64,000 nt of DNA from the NCBI GenBank assembly GCA_011503125.2, contig WWBZ02000040.1, positions 3,224,001 through 3,288,000 of the forward strand. Reading direction: 5' to 3'. The notes beneath the pieces were generated by a model. It was not told the origin of the DNA and did no database searches. It saw only the letters and a program-made list of their open reading frames with translations. This document shows, piece after piece, positions 26,771 to 38,381 of the stretch. This DNA comes from Botryosphaeria dothidea. Its lineage: Eukaryota; Ascomycota; Dothideomycetes; Botryosphaeriales; Botryosphaeriaceae. Position 1 is the stretch's first letter, and each line of letters begins with the position of its first letter. Both the position numbers and the translations under genes were made by a program.

Positions 26771-28866
26771 ATGTCTGGGGACCAGATTGACGGCAGGGAT
26801 GCTGCTTCCGAGCAGGCGGGTCCGGTGGGTAAGCACGAGGGTTTCCACGAGGATCGTGAAGTCGGTCAGGAACCGGAATTCATGGACGTGGACCGCATTG
26901 AGCGCGTGTACAAGTGAGTTACTGGCTTGCACCATATGTCTGTCGATATTGACCGCTGTGCCAGTAAATTGGATCGTCGAATTTTGCCCGGTAATTGGAC
27001 ATGCTCTCTGTCAAATCGTCAGTATAGTCACTAATGTCGGGCCACAGCATTCTGGGTTCTCTACTTCCTCTGCTCTGCTATCCGTTCCAATGTCGGCCTT
27101 GCCCAGACCATGAACAGCGATGTTGGCCACGACCTTGCTTCGCAGATGCACCTGACCGCTAAGGAAGTCTCAACCGGTCTCGCCCTCTTCTATGTCTGCT
27201 ATGTCATCTTTGACCTCCCTTCCAACCTGATCATGTCCAAGCTCAGCCCTCATCTTTGGATGAGCAGGATCGTCATTGGTGTTGGCATAATTGGCGCTTG
27301 TATGGCTGCCGTCAAGGCTGAGTGGAGCTTTTAGTAAGTACCAGTCTTGAGGATCGGATTCAAACACCCTCTAATTCTCAAAGCCTGCTCCGGCTGCTAC
27401 TCGGTATCGTCATTGCGGGCATGTGGCCGGGTATGTCTTACTACCTCACGCTCTTCTACCCGCCTTCGCGTACCGGCAAACGCATTGGACGTTACTTCAC
27501 AGCCGCTCAAGTGTCGGCCGCCGTCGTAGGTCTCGTCTCTGCCGGCTTTCAGGAAATGGACGGAGAGCGTGGCCTTGTCGGATTTCAGTGGATGTTCCTC
27601 GTTTACGGACTGATCACCATTGTTGTCGGCATTACTCTTCTCTGGTGGCTTCCAGACCGGCCACTCCCCCCTGGTGAAGTCAAGGACAGAAGTGGATGGA
27701 AGAAGTGGGCTCCCCAGAGCACACCGGCTCTTACAGGGGAAGACGCAAGAATCCACTATGAAGACCTGAGAAGAGTTTATCACCACAAGCCTTGGACGCT
27801 TCGGGATCTCTTGCAAGTCTTCACTGACTGGCGCCTCTGGCCGCTGAGCGTAATGTACTTTGGCGTTGTGGGCGTCGGAATCGGCACCCAGCTTTACGCG
27901 AGCGTCATTATCAAGGGTATCAACCCGAGCCTGAGCGGTGTCAACCTGTCCCTGTTGACGGCGCCCATCTGGATCGTGCGTTAATCCTGCTCAACACACC
28001 AACATCAGAACATGATGAGGCTAATTGGACATACAGATGGACCTCATCGCCATCCTGATCGTCACGCCCCTGTCCGACCGCTTCCACCACCACCGCGCCC
28101 TCTTCTTCTCCATCGCAGTTCTCATCCAAATAGCCGGCCTGCTCGTCACGACCTTCGCACCCGCGCATCCCTACCCATGGGCCCGCTACGGTGGTCTTCT
28201 TATGTAAGGCCTCCCCTCCGCCCCACGTTCTTCCCTCGCAGACTATGCACATCTTTTCCCCATCTTCGCCCGCTCCGCTCCACCCCTCCACACATCCCCG
28301 CCACGTATCCCCCCGCACTCTTCACAAAAACACATCTGTCCCCTGCTTCCCCACCGCCTTCACCCCAAGCACAGCACCCCTGCCGCAAATCACAGCAACA
28401 ACAAGAAAAAGAAGAACGACCTACATTCTAGAAAAAAAAAATCACAATACGCTAATCACCATCCCCGCAAAACAGGGTCGGCTTCGGTCTCGGTCCGACC
28501 GTGCCGCTCACCATGGCCTGGACGAACGAGATCTTCCAGCCGCGCCACGGCGAGGTCGGCGTCGCGGCGGCGTCCGCCCTCGTCTCCGGCCTCGGCAACC
28601 TCGGCTCCATCATGACCACGTACGCGCTGTACACCGGGTGGCCGGCCGACGCGCAGGGCGAGCACAAGTACCGCAAGAGCAACCTCGTCATGATCGGGAT
28701 ACTGGCGGCGAGCGTGCTGGCGGCGGGCGTCATGTGGGTGGGGGTGCGGTTGAGCGCGAAGAAGGCGAGGAGGGAGGGGAGGGAGGGCGTGAATGGCGTG
28801 GTGGATGGGGCGGCGGCGAGGGAGGAGAGGCAGAGGGGGTTGGGGAGGATTGGGAGGAAGCAGTGA
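26771..28866 (+). CDS. MFS permease of the allantoate/organic-anion (DAL5-like) family
   Basis: Six exons: 26771-26913, 26965-26990 (only 26 nt), 27048-27333, 27384-27975, 28037-28203 and 28476-28866; spliced length 534 aa. All phases agree. The N terminus is hydrophilic, then a K-L-D-R-R-I-L-P motif leads into the first helix; Y-V-I-F-D-L-P-S-N-L is the family's helix-2 signature and W-P-G-M-S-Y-Y-L-T the helix-4 region. The C-terminal 60 residues are basic. This is a plasma-membrane importer of a small organic anion or vitamin; the substrate is unknown. It differs clearly from the permease at 18435, so the two are not a recent duplicate. The last intron is 272 nt, four to five times longer than the others. 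The gene runs toward the sugar transporter with 402 bases between stop codons. Confidence 0.92.
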
Positions 28867-29268
28867 TGGTCGAAGAGAAAGGCACAAGCATATGAAGTCC
28901 AGATGTAGCGGGTGGGTTCGAGTCAGAGCCTCCTTGAATCGTGGTCACGAAAAAAGACAATTTTGAAGATCTTGATGGAGGGAGCACAGGTAGATACATC
29001 GGCAGCAATGTAGTCGAGTAAGCTGAACAGTATATCATAGTTCTCCCCCTGCACCAATAAAAGAAGCGACTGAGGTATCTCTAAGTGCTGTAAAATTCGA
29101 AAGCATTCCATCCCAAAGAGCAAAGCCCCATCATTATCTCTTACGTGGTTTTCTTCGAAAAACAGTCAACATCGACATGGGCCGAATGGCCGAGGTATCA
29201 AACATCACAACTACACCCATCTCATCTGACCCACCACTCAAGGCGGATCTCACTCACTCGATGCGCGC
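28867..29268. other. Short intergenic region between convergent transporter genes
   Basis: About 400 bases that must hold the 3' ends of both transporter genes. An AATAAA-like element occurs on the plus strand at about 29055-29061. No RNA gene was recognised. Confidence 0.6.
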
Positions 29269-31219
29269 TTATTTCACAATATCCTTCTCATCCGAAACAA
29301 CAACGCCATCCGAATCCACATTCTCAACATTCCTCGTCCTCTTCTTGTCGCCCATGTTCGAGTTGCCGAACGCCGCACCACTGCCACCACCCTGTGCGGC
29401 GGCACTGGAGCGCCTGCGGCCTTCGGCATGCGCGGCGGCCTCCTCGGTGTCGTCGTAGTTGATGAGCAGCTCGCCGTTCTTGCCGTAGCGGCGGGGCTCG
29501 TCGCGCGCGACCTTGACCACGTCGAAGATGGAGGTGGTCTTGTGGAAGATGGTGTCCATCTCCTCGAGCGAGCGGTACGCCGTCTCCGGGTAGAAGTAGT
29601 AGGTGACGGGGACGATGAAGGCGTTGCTGGAATCCTCTGTTAGTCCGCTCACTTTCTCTGAGACACGGAAGAGTGGAAAGACTTACATGACGGCGAAGAT
29701 GATGTAGGTTTGGTATCCGATCGACGAGAAGGCTACGGGCGTGATCATTACCACCATGAAGTTGAAGGCCCAATTGGCGCTGGTGGACAGGGCATTGGCT
29801 GGAGCACGAATGCGCAGGGGTACAATTTCGGCGGGGTACCTAGAGTTGACGTTAGCAGGGATCAGGGGCAAAGTTTGGGATGAATGAGAACTCACAGCCA
29901 GGTCATGCCGAGCCAGCCAATAGCGAAGAAAGAATTAAAGACAAACAGGAACGCAGCAGCCACAATACCGGCAGCGGTGTTGCGGTTCTCGTCAGTCTTG
30001 CCTTCGTTCACCGAGTTGACGGCAGCCAGGACCACCATGGACAAAGACATGCCGACAGCGCCGAAAAGCATGAGCGAACGGCGTCCAAACTTCTCAATGA
30101 TGAAGACGGGGACCCAGGAGATCAAGAAGTATTCGGTACCGTTGCAGGCGGCCAGAATGCGGGAGATCGTGGGGTCCAGACCAACGTAGTTTTCGTAAAT
30201 GTTGGCGGCATAGTACGTAATCAGATTTATCCCACTGATTTGCTGGAACATCTGGTTCACGTAGGCCAGCGCGGTACGGTGGAAGTGGCGGTTCTTGTCC
30301 ATGGTGAACAGGTCGGCGAAGCTGCCCTGGGCCATCTCGAGGACGGTATCCTTGATGGCAATAAATTCGTTCTGGATGTACTGGTCTTCCTCGTGGGTGT
30401 CGTTGAGTGCGCAGAGAACTTCCATGGCCTCTTCTTCACGGCCCTTGAGAATGAGCCAGCGGGGGGACTCGGGGAGACCAAGAATGAAGACAAGGATAAC
30501 CAGGGCGAAGATGATCTGGAAACCAATAGGGAACCGCCAGCTGACGGTGCTTGGTTCGAGGTAGGAGAAACCGAAATCAAGCCAGTAACTGATACATATA
30601 CCGCCAGTTATCAGAGCTCCTTCGATCATGACCAATTGGCCCCTTCGATGGCTTTTAGACGTCTCCGACTGCCACGTAGGGACGGTCGAAGTGTTCAAGC
30701 CGTTGCCAATACCGGTAATAATACGTCCAACGATGAAGTGGGCAAGACCGAAAGCAGAGCACTGGAGAGCGGCACCGACGACCATGATGGCGGAGCCGAT
30801 CCAGATGGTCCACCTTCTACCAAGCATGTTGCCGACCCAGATACAGGCCACAGCGCCGCAGAAACAGCCTAGGAACGCGTTAACTGCTGCTCCTTGCCCA
30901 GAAAGTTAAGATTGTCCAGTGCAAACTCACCAACATTGTACGAAGCTACAGCAATACCCTGGATTGTAGAGATGTGATCACGCTGGCTTTGGGTCGTGCC
31001 GGAGTTGACGTCGATTTCGGGAAAGGTACTGAGGAAAGAGGGAAGGGTAAGCAGTCCTCCCATGACACCCTGGTCGTAACCGAATAGTCTGTGGGAAGTG
31101 GTCAGTGCCGCGCACACATAGGTGGGGAGCTCGCGCGAGGCTTACAAGAAATCGAGACCAGCGATAACACCAACGGCTACATTGAGCTTGGTGCCTCGCA
31201 GACCGAAGAAGCGCCCCAT
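29269..31219 (-). CDS. MFS sugar transporter (hexose-transporter family)
   Basis: Five exons on the minus strand: 31219-31146, 31088-30931, 30868-29896, 29839-29687 and 29626-29269; 571 aa; introns 56-62 nt; all phases agree. Family marks are the F-G-Y-D-Q-G-V motif in the first helix, G-N-M-L-G-R-R between helices 2 and 3, P-E-S-P-R-W-L after helix 6, the Q-Q-I-S-G-I-N motif in helix 7 typical of hexose carriers, E-K-F-G-R-R between helices 8 and 9, and a P-E-T-A-Y-R-S-L-E-E-M-D version of the closing P-E-T-K-G signature. It should be a proton-coupled plasma-membrane sugar importer. The C-terminal tail of about 90 residues is hydrophilic and may carry degradation or regulatory signals. Substrate cannot be read from sequence. 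Confidence 0.95.
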
Positions 31220-32937
31220 GGTGAGCAGCCGGCTGGATGGCTACCAGCTGGAGTCGTCTAAACTTTTTTTTTAACTGCGTTTGTCTTGGCCAGCAGGCTC
31301 TGTGGATGAGCGCTGACTCTGTTCACTCCCGGAACGAAACGAAGAACTCGAGGGAGAGCTGGGAAAATTCACGGCCAGGGTCCTGGGACTTGGAGCCGGA
31401 AAATCGGGGCATCGGGATGTTTTATATCGCAATGGTCCAGGGCGCAGGCGAGAGAGTCGAGCCGGGTTCTGGGGGCGTTAGCGGTCAGGTTGCGCGTAGG
31501 AACCATGGCAAAGCACACGCCGCTAAGCGTGTAGGCGTGTCGCAAAGACGCGGTGACGTCGGCGGTGATTGGGCGGGTCCCCCCAGGGCGGGAGGCCAGG
31601 CGTGGGAATGGAGAGCGACGATCCTGGGGTTCTCCTCCGCAGGGCTCAGCGCGCGGTCCGATTGAGTGCTGGGGAAGACGGTCGGGTTGTCCGTTTCGGG
31701 GCATCCGGCGGCGTCGTCGCTCGTGTGCGCGCTCTCATGTCCGCTGCCTCCCCAGCCAAGCGTCCGCCGTCGCCCGCCACCCCTGCGCCCGCCTCGTGAT
31801 GCCGCTGCCGCTGCTGCTGCCGTCCTCCAGCACTTTGTTTTCTGATGCGGCTCCACGGCCAGCAGCCGTTCCCCACACGTCCGTCTTTCCGAGCCGCTCT
31901 CGCTCCCCAGCCCTCACGCCGCTGATGGCAAAACCGCCCTCCCGCGCCCGCCTCGCTGATCTCACCTCATTTCTGCCTGCGCACCCGCCCTCCCAAGCAC
32001 CTGGTCGCAAGAGGCAAGCAGAAAAATAATCATCATCTCCTCCTCATCGGCGCGATGACTCGCGCGAAAAAACCGGAATGTGCTGACCGCCCGCCGGTGC
32101 CCGGAGTTTGCCTAGCGTTGCATCTCACCCTGTGATGGACTTCGCGCGGGCTCCACTGTAATCATGAGGCCAAGGCTGGCAGCGCTCCATCCTGCTGCAA
32201 CCCCAGGGGCATTGGGGCGGCCGAGGGTCCACAGCTGTCGTGATGCGAGCGCGCCGTATGTGTGTGTGCGGCGTCGGCAGCCGGCGCAAAAGCCGCGGCC
32301 GACCATGGAGATTTGGGAGAAGATGGGGGCCCCATGCTATCGTCGTCATAGCCCGCGGCCCTCTTTCTACCCTGGGCCGGGTGAAGCGTCCGTCTCGAAG
32401 CCCAAACCTCCCAGCGTCCGCGTGTTTATAGCAGTGCTCAACGGCCACCGACAGATGCGGTATGTTGGAGCGCCCCCAAGCCTTCCACGACAAGGCTCCC
32501 CAGCGGACTTGCTCAGCCACGTGCCGCAAGCTTGTTGCGACTCCATCCAAGAGAATGCCATCAACCTTCCCGTCGTGGTATGTCGGAGCCGGCCGCAGGG
32601 CCTATTTATGCTGCACTGCAGCAACTTTTGATATTCGTTTTTGTGGACTATGTTCGATTCCTTATTCGGACCCAGTGCTGAGTGAATGCTGCATTTCTCC
32701 ATTTAGGACTGAAGGATGTATGGACAATAATGCTTGCGGATTGATTATTGCGAGAAATAACCGAACATGCCGATATGCTTTGTCTGTAGATTTGCTCGTC
32801 AGCCACCAATCAAGCCGCAGCAATCGGACCATCTCGATCTGAGCCACACTGATACTTGCCGTGAACTACTGCGGGAGAGCGTTGCAATGCGAATCCTTCC
32901 GTCTCCGCCACAAGGTAAGGAAAAAGACGCAACACAC

Positions 32938-32978
<41 letters not shown>

Positions 32979-34580
32979 CTTCACCGCCGACGGAATTCAC
33001 TGCCGTAAGTACATATGCGTATGTACACATCCCCAACTGCTCACGACTCATTCGCGTCCCAATCCACGGCGCATCCTGATCCTCGCATCCCTGCCCGAAC
33101 CCCACGTCGGCCAAAATCGCTTGCAGTGCCAGATTCGAGAGTTTGCTCCCCTTACCGCCCGGCCGGCGGCCGGGAAAAAGGGCGCGGAGAGGCGCTTCGT
33201 CTGCCGTGCGCTTCGCGCCGCGCAAAATGTGTAAGTCGTAGTCAGCGACGCAAAACGCCGCCGTGCGGAAGGCCTTAGGACAAAGAAGAAAAAAATAGGA
33301 CCTCGCCATCGGCATGCCCGAAAGGGAAATTCCGATAGCTTAGAGCAAGACGACATGCCGTAGACGCCCCGAATTTATCGAAACACGGCACGACTCTAAG
33401 GACGTTAAAACGAGAAAATAGAAAGCGTAAAGAAGTGCGGGTTCTCCAGGATTGCCGGTCCCCCTTAGCCTTCGCCTTGCCCATCCCCCCCTCTCAGATA
33501 ATGTCATTCCGCAGCACCGCCACGTCTTTTTCCTAAGCGTCTTAGAAAGATCCGGTAGATGACCAAGTATGAGAAGAATTATGGCGTGTATTGCAACCGA
33601 TGAGTTAGGTACCTTCTTGTCAAGAGGTCGACCCTGAACAAAATAGTCAGAGCTCTCCCTCGGCATGACAGCGAGACGTTTTTCGGTAGATGTTGCCCCT
33701 CGCAGCACCGTTGAAGCCAGAACCTTGCCAATCACTGCACGCGCAGGACGAGCTAACGAGTCTGGCGAAGACATCCATCTTTGAAGACTGCATGCGCTGG
33801 CGCCACCAGATTGGTACCGGCGGGGGACATGCGTCGCGTGTCACTCGATGCGCGGGCCATCGTACAGGCCCTTCCAGCCGCATATTCCCCACGGGGAGAT
33901 GACACGGAGACGTGTGTTTGCTTGTCGGAGCTTATGCGAGAGGCGCTTGAAACCGCGCAGACCAACAAGTTACACCCTTTTTCGGGTATTCCGGCACCCG
34001 GATTCCAAAGCCATGGCGCTCTCCTGTTTCTGCGGGGCGCTGAGGACTCCTTATCCTGACTTGATAACAGAAGCGTGTTGTTGGTCACTTTCTGTCCAAG
34101 CGTATGTTGACTTGTTCCACGGTTTTCCCCATTTGTCTCTCCGCCATGCTGGATTGAATCATCGCTACTTGACACCCTTCCGCTGTCTCCGTCAGCGGGC
34201 ACCTGGTAACCTTTTTGCTCTTCTCGAAGTCATCCTAGCTTCCACTCATTAGAGCACTTTCGTTAGTAAGTCATGAATGAAGCAGAGGGTCGAAAATCCG
34301 AAGACGATAGCAAGGGAGGTGTCTACATGGTCATTTCGATCATCGTTCTACTTAGTTCTGTTGATGGTCATCCACTCGGTGCACGACAGCAAATTGAACG
34401 CTTAACTCTTGCATTCAATGGCAGAGTGAGCTATCGCAGTATCTCGCATATCAACAGGACCGGGAAATCAAGAAGCCTCGCAGCAGGAAGCCCCTATCCA
34501 GTCCCTCTTCGCCCAGTATTCTGAACTTTTACCAGTTTCGAAACTCCATGCTACCCCAATCCACGTTCTTTTATGGCAGC
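31220..34580. other. 3.4-kb region without a supported gene
   Basis: The right-hand part downstream of the zinc-knuckle gene and the left-hand promoter of the sugar transporter account for only some of it. It holds a (CT) microsatellite at 32941-32975 and a GC-rich palindromic patch near 33156-33180. Frames of 140-160 codons at 31553-32029, 32164-32631 and 33753-34202 overlap on both strands and show no domain, so I left them out. Confidence 0.5.
32941..32975 (+). repeat. (CT)17.5 microsatellite
   Basis: Thirty-five bases of perfect CT dinucleotide, preceded by a short CA-rich stretch. Likely polymorphic between strains. Confidence 0.97.
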
Positions 34581-36398
34581 TTACCAGCCACCGCCGTTCG
34601 CGGGCTCAGCACCAGCGTCCCAACCTGCACCACCAGCACCAGCACCAGCACCACCACCGCTGCCGAAGCCGTTGATGTCGAAACCTGCACCACTCTCGAA
34701 TCCACCACCGGGCTTGTTGGCCTTCGGGCACCTCCTGGGACCGTGGCCCATCTCCTCGCAGATCGGGCACTTGACACGAGACCAGTCCCTAGGCTTGGGG
34801 CACTCCTTGGAGAAGTGGCCAACCTCGTCGCAGTTGCGGCAGGTGATAGTCGAGGGGTCGCGGGGCTTGTCGCACTCAGCCGACTTGTGGCCCTCCTCAC
34901 CGCAGTTGCGGCACGTCATCTTGGGAGCGTTGGGGCAATCGTTGGAGAAGTGACCCACTACGTATTTGGTTAGAAAACAGTCAGGGCATTAGGATATCGG
35001 GGAAGACATACTCTCATGGCACTTGCGGCACTCCACATTCTCGGCAGAGCGTGGCTCCGGGCAGTCGCGCGAGCTGTGGCCGTGCTTCTTGCAGTTGCGG
35101 CAGGCATACTGGTCAACACGCTCCTGCTTGCAATCGCGCGCACGATGACCGACCTCCGAACAGACCATGCACTTGACCTCAGGACGGCCAGCCGGCTCCT
35201 CACGTTCCTCCTTACAAGAGCGGCGAGTGTGACCCAGTTCTAAATCAAAGCCAGTCAGTCATTTGGGTCAATCTAGAGATGTCGGAGAAACGCACCACCG
35301 CAGTTGTCGCACTTGGGAACCCTACGGTCCTCAGCATAGCCAGCATCTTCAAGGCGCTGAAGGTTGTCCTCGGGGTCGTTGGGCCAGCCCTCAACAGCGC
35401 TCTTACGCTTGGGCTTGTCGGAGAAGTAGAAGCCCAAAACGTAAGTGCAGTCCAGCTTGCCATCAAAGTTGACGATGGTCATGACGTCCGAGATCTCTTT
35501 CTCGAGAGCGATGAGGTAAACGTTCCTCTTCTCATCGCGAAGAGTCTTCTCGATCTGCGCAAGGCTGAAGGGGACGCCATTGATCTTGAGAGCCTTGGCG
35601 TAAGTCTTTAGGGCAAGCCTGAAGTCATCAAGGTCCCTGTCCTTGTCCGCAGCGATAAGCATGTCCCAAGCCTCCTCGTCGGTCTTATCCTGGATGCCCC
35701 TGAAGTCCACAGCGCGAGCCTCGGTGCACTCCGAAGTGACGTGGCCCTCTTTAAGGCAGTTCTTGCAAACAGTGGGAGGTTTCTGGGGGCACTGAGCAGC
35801 AGGATGTCCGGTCTCCTTGCAGATGCGGCACTCGCCAGTGAACGGACGTTCGACCTTCGGGTTGGTGCAGTCGGCCTTGCTGTGGCTAGCAAATTGTCAG
35901 CGGTGAAGATAAGTTACAAGAAGCTATGGAGAGAACTTACCCAACTTCACCGCAGTTGAAGCACTCGCCAGTCATCTTCTTGGGCTGGGGGCAGTCACGG
36001 GCGAAGTGGCCCTCTTCACCGCAGCTATCAGGTGTTAGAACATCCACAGTATTGCAGGACTGTAGATACTTACTTGCGGCAAGCGCCACCGTCACCACCC
36101 TCACCGCCGCCGAAGCCATCTCCAGCGTCGAAGCCGCCGCCACCGCCGAAGTCGCCGCCGAAGGAAGCGTCACCGTTGGGGGTGCCGTTGGCAGCACCAC
36201 CATTCCAGTCGTTCGAGAAGCCGTTGGTGTCGCCGGCGCTCTGCCAGCTATCACCACTACCAGCTACTTACGAGGTAATGTGTTAGCTGAAATTCCAAAA
36301 GCGCGAGTGCTTGGAGGAGGGGGTGGCGGCACTGCAACCTGACCTCAGTGGTGAGGTTGCGTTCTTAATTTACCGTTGTTGCCGCTGTCCCAGGACAT
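34581..36398 (-). CDS. Protein with eleven CCHC zinc knuckles (CnjB-like nucleic-acid binding protein)
   Basis: Six exons: 36398-36374, 36263-36074, 36024-35941, 35885-35296, 35239-35012 and 34957-34581, giving 497 aa with consistent phases. A Gly/Asn/Asp-rich N terminus (1-69) precedes four CX2CX4HX4C knuckles at about 70-83, 93-106, 119-132 and 140-153, a globular middle part of about 140 residues, then seven more knuckles to about residue 455 and a Gly/Ala-rich tail. Such proteins are often labelled zinc-knuckle transcription factor CnjB in fungal genomes; related small proteins (Gis2, Byr3, CNBP) bind single-stranded DNA or mRNA and act in translation. Here RNA or single-stranded DNA binding is inferred from the knuckles; the middle domain is unnamed to me. 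Four of five introns fall inside knuckles. The stop TAA (34581-34583) overlaps a GTAAGC, so a further 3' exon is conceivable but I found none. Confidence 0.9.
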
Positions 36399-37428
36399 GA
36401 TGGTTGAGCTTGTCAAGCTTTTGCTTTGGTAATGAAAAAGCTGCAGTACAAGGTCTAGTTAGCGGAGCCTGACGAAGGAGTTGGTGCACGTTTGTAGATA
36501 ATGAGATAAGAAGAGTGGTGTGCGGAAGAGCTCGGGAGGAAAGCGCGCCGAAGGAAGAAACAGGAATGCCAGGTAAATCTCTGGGCCGAGTCGCATCCGA
36601 AAAGAAGATCTGAGGCACGACAGAACGGCTGCAGAGAGGATGCGAGCCACGGGTTTGGGTCGGCGCTGCGCGACTGAGTTGAGCTTACCAAGAGGAAATG
36701 AATGAAAGAGCCTGTCGAAGCGCAGCCAGCCCCCTGCAGAAGATCACCTCGAACGTGAGTGCGGTCAGGTGAAGAGATTTCAGAAGGAAGGTGTGGTGTT
36801 GCGGTGTCGAAGCGGCGAGGCGTTGGAAGCAAGATATATGGCACGGGTCCCTGCAGCACGACAAGCCTCCAAAACAGGCATGCGAGCACATGTAGCGAGG
36901 CTTAGCGCCCGCACAGGCAACCGCGCAGAGAGCGCCTTCCAGGATCATTGAGCAGGCATCATTGCACGTCCTCGCGCTGTCTTGCCGGCCGGCATGCAGC
37001 CCCGCTGCCCGCCAACTCCCAAACAGCGCACTCGCCCGGATTGATCCGCCTATAGCAACAGCCCTGCAATACTGCATTACTGTTATCTCAGCCACTGAAA
37101 GCTTCCAGAGATGACAGAGCATGACCTCACACCCTGTAAAATCCCCGTTTGGAAAGGAGATCTCACAATGGTTGTATCTGTATGCACTCATCAAGCCAAT
37201 GTCACTTCAACACAAGCTTCTCTCAATATACATGCCGGATAATCTGCCGGTCGCCCATATTCCGTGACCGAAGGAGAGTTCCATTCATCCTCCATGAATC
37301 GTCATCTCTAGAAGGTCTACCCGGCTAAGCGCTGCTACCAGCTTCTTGTCAACACCACCTTTACCAGCCTTGCACAACGCTGCCGAGCTTCTAAGCAGTG
37401 AGGCTCCGCAGCAGCGATCGCCATTGCC
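36399..37428. other. Divergent intergenic region, no gene seen
   Basis: About 1 kb upstream of the zinc-knuckle gene. The minus-strand frames at 36455-36889 and 36685-37194 have no domain and overlap what should be that gene's promoter and leader. Left unassigned. Confidence 0.5.
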
Positions 37429-38207
37429 ATGACGAGACGCCGCGAGGTTATTGTCTTAAGCTCAGATGACGAGCTGTAGCGACTGCCAACTCGCTAATGA
37501 ACTCCGTGTCTCACAGGAACTGAGTCGATTGTTCCAACTGAGTCCGAAGCGTCCCCTGAGCCCGGCTATCTTGGCGGATTTCGATCTGTTTCTGTACAAT
37601 TTCACGGCAGACGTTCGCCATATCACGATTGTTCTCTCTTCGTTTGCACTGGGGCTCGAGATTAAGATGCCGCACATCGTCTCGGATCCTTTGAGCTGGT
37701 GCTATTCGCAGTTATTTCGCAGTTTCGTTGGTCCAAGACAAGAGGCCTCTGTGCAGGCATCCTTACGAAAGGTGCCCTTCGAAGTCCAATGCACCCTTGA
37801 CAAGCAAGGCTACAATATTGACGATCTCTATAATCCCATCGAGGCAGACCAGAGCAAACCACGCATCTACATTAAAGTGGCGCGTGGGCTGGAGCTAGGT
37901 GAGGTCTTGAACAAAATTGCTCCGCGCAAACATCGAGGAAGCCAAGCAGAGTGACGAAAGCTTTAGGCCAACAATGAAAGTCAACCTTGAGATGGATGCG
38001 GTAAATGGAGTAGTATACTCCTTGACACAGACATATGCTGTCACCCGGAAAAGCCATCTGGAACTCAATCTCTCACCATCGGCAACCCCTCAACAGAGAA
38101 GCGATCACCCGAAAGATATGTTGGATGCCGGCACGACAAAAATAGTGGAGACAAAGATCTGCACTGGACGAAGGATCTCACTTGCGGTGAGTGCTTTTCA
38201 CTCATAG
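37429..38207 (+). pseudogene. Possible frameshifted gene of unknown function
   Basis: Two overlapping frames look as if they belong together: 37466-37954 and 37911-38207, shifted by one base near an A4 run at 37913-37916. Their joined product would have about 240 residues. A start at ATG 37429 would give a short N terminus with V-I-V-L followed by S-S-D-D-E, which resembles a SUMO-interacting motif; it would need an intron with donor GTAGCG at 37476 and a branch-like CTAATGA, but the best acceptor (CACAG, ending 37516) does not keep phase, and only a weaker GAG acceptor does. A GTGAGT at 38187-38192 could lead to one more exon. I know no homologue. It may be a decaying gene, an assembly error, or not a gene; evidence is thin. 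Confidence 0.35.
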
Positions 38208-38381
38208 TAGCCGGAGCCACAAAAAAGTTAGTCATGGATTATGTGCTGGAGGTCGCAAGTGCCATTGTATTCATAATGTCAATCAACCCAAAAGTCATTA
38301 CTCAAGCTTGATAACGTGTAGGTCATCCGCCAATCAATATCAACACTTAATCCAACATCAAATGACAGCTGACCATTAGAC

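Noticed and set aside
28915..28924. B-box-like GGTTCGAGTC suggesting a tRNA
   Set aside because: The flanking bases do not form a T-stem, and no acceptor stem or A-box could be placed upstream.
34576..34583. Possible donor GTAAGC overlapping the stop of the zinc-knuckle gene
   Set aside because: The only following acceptor would make an intron near 30 nt, too short; the plain stop is simpler.
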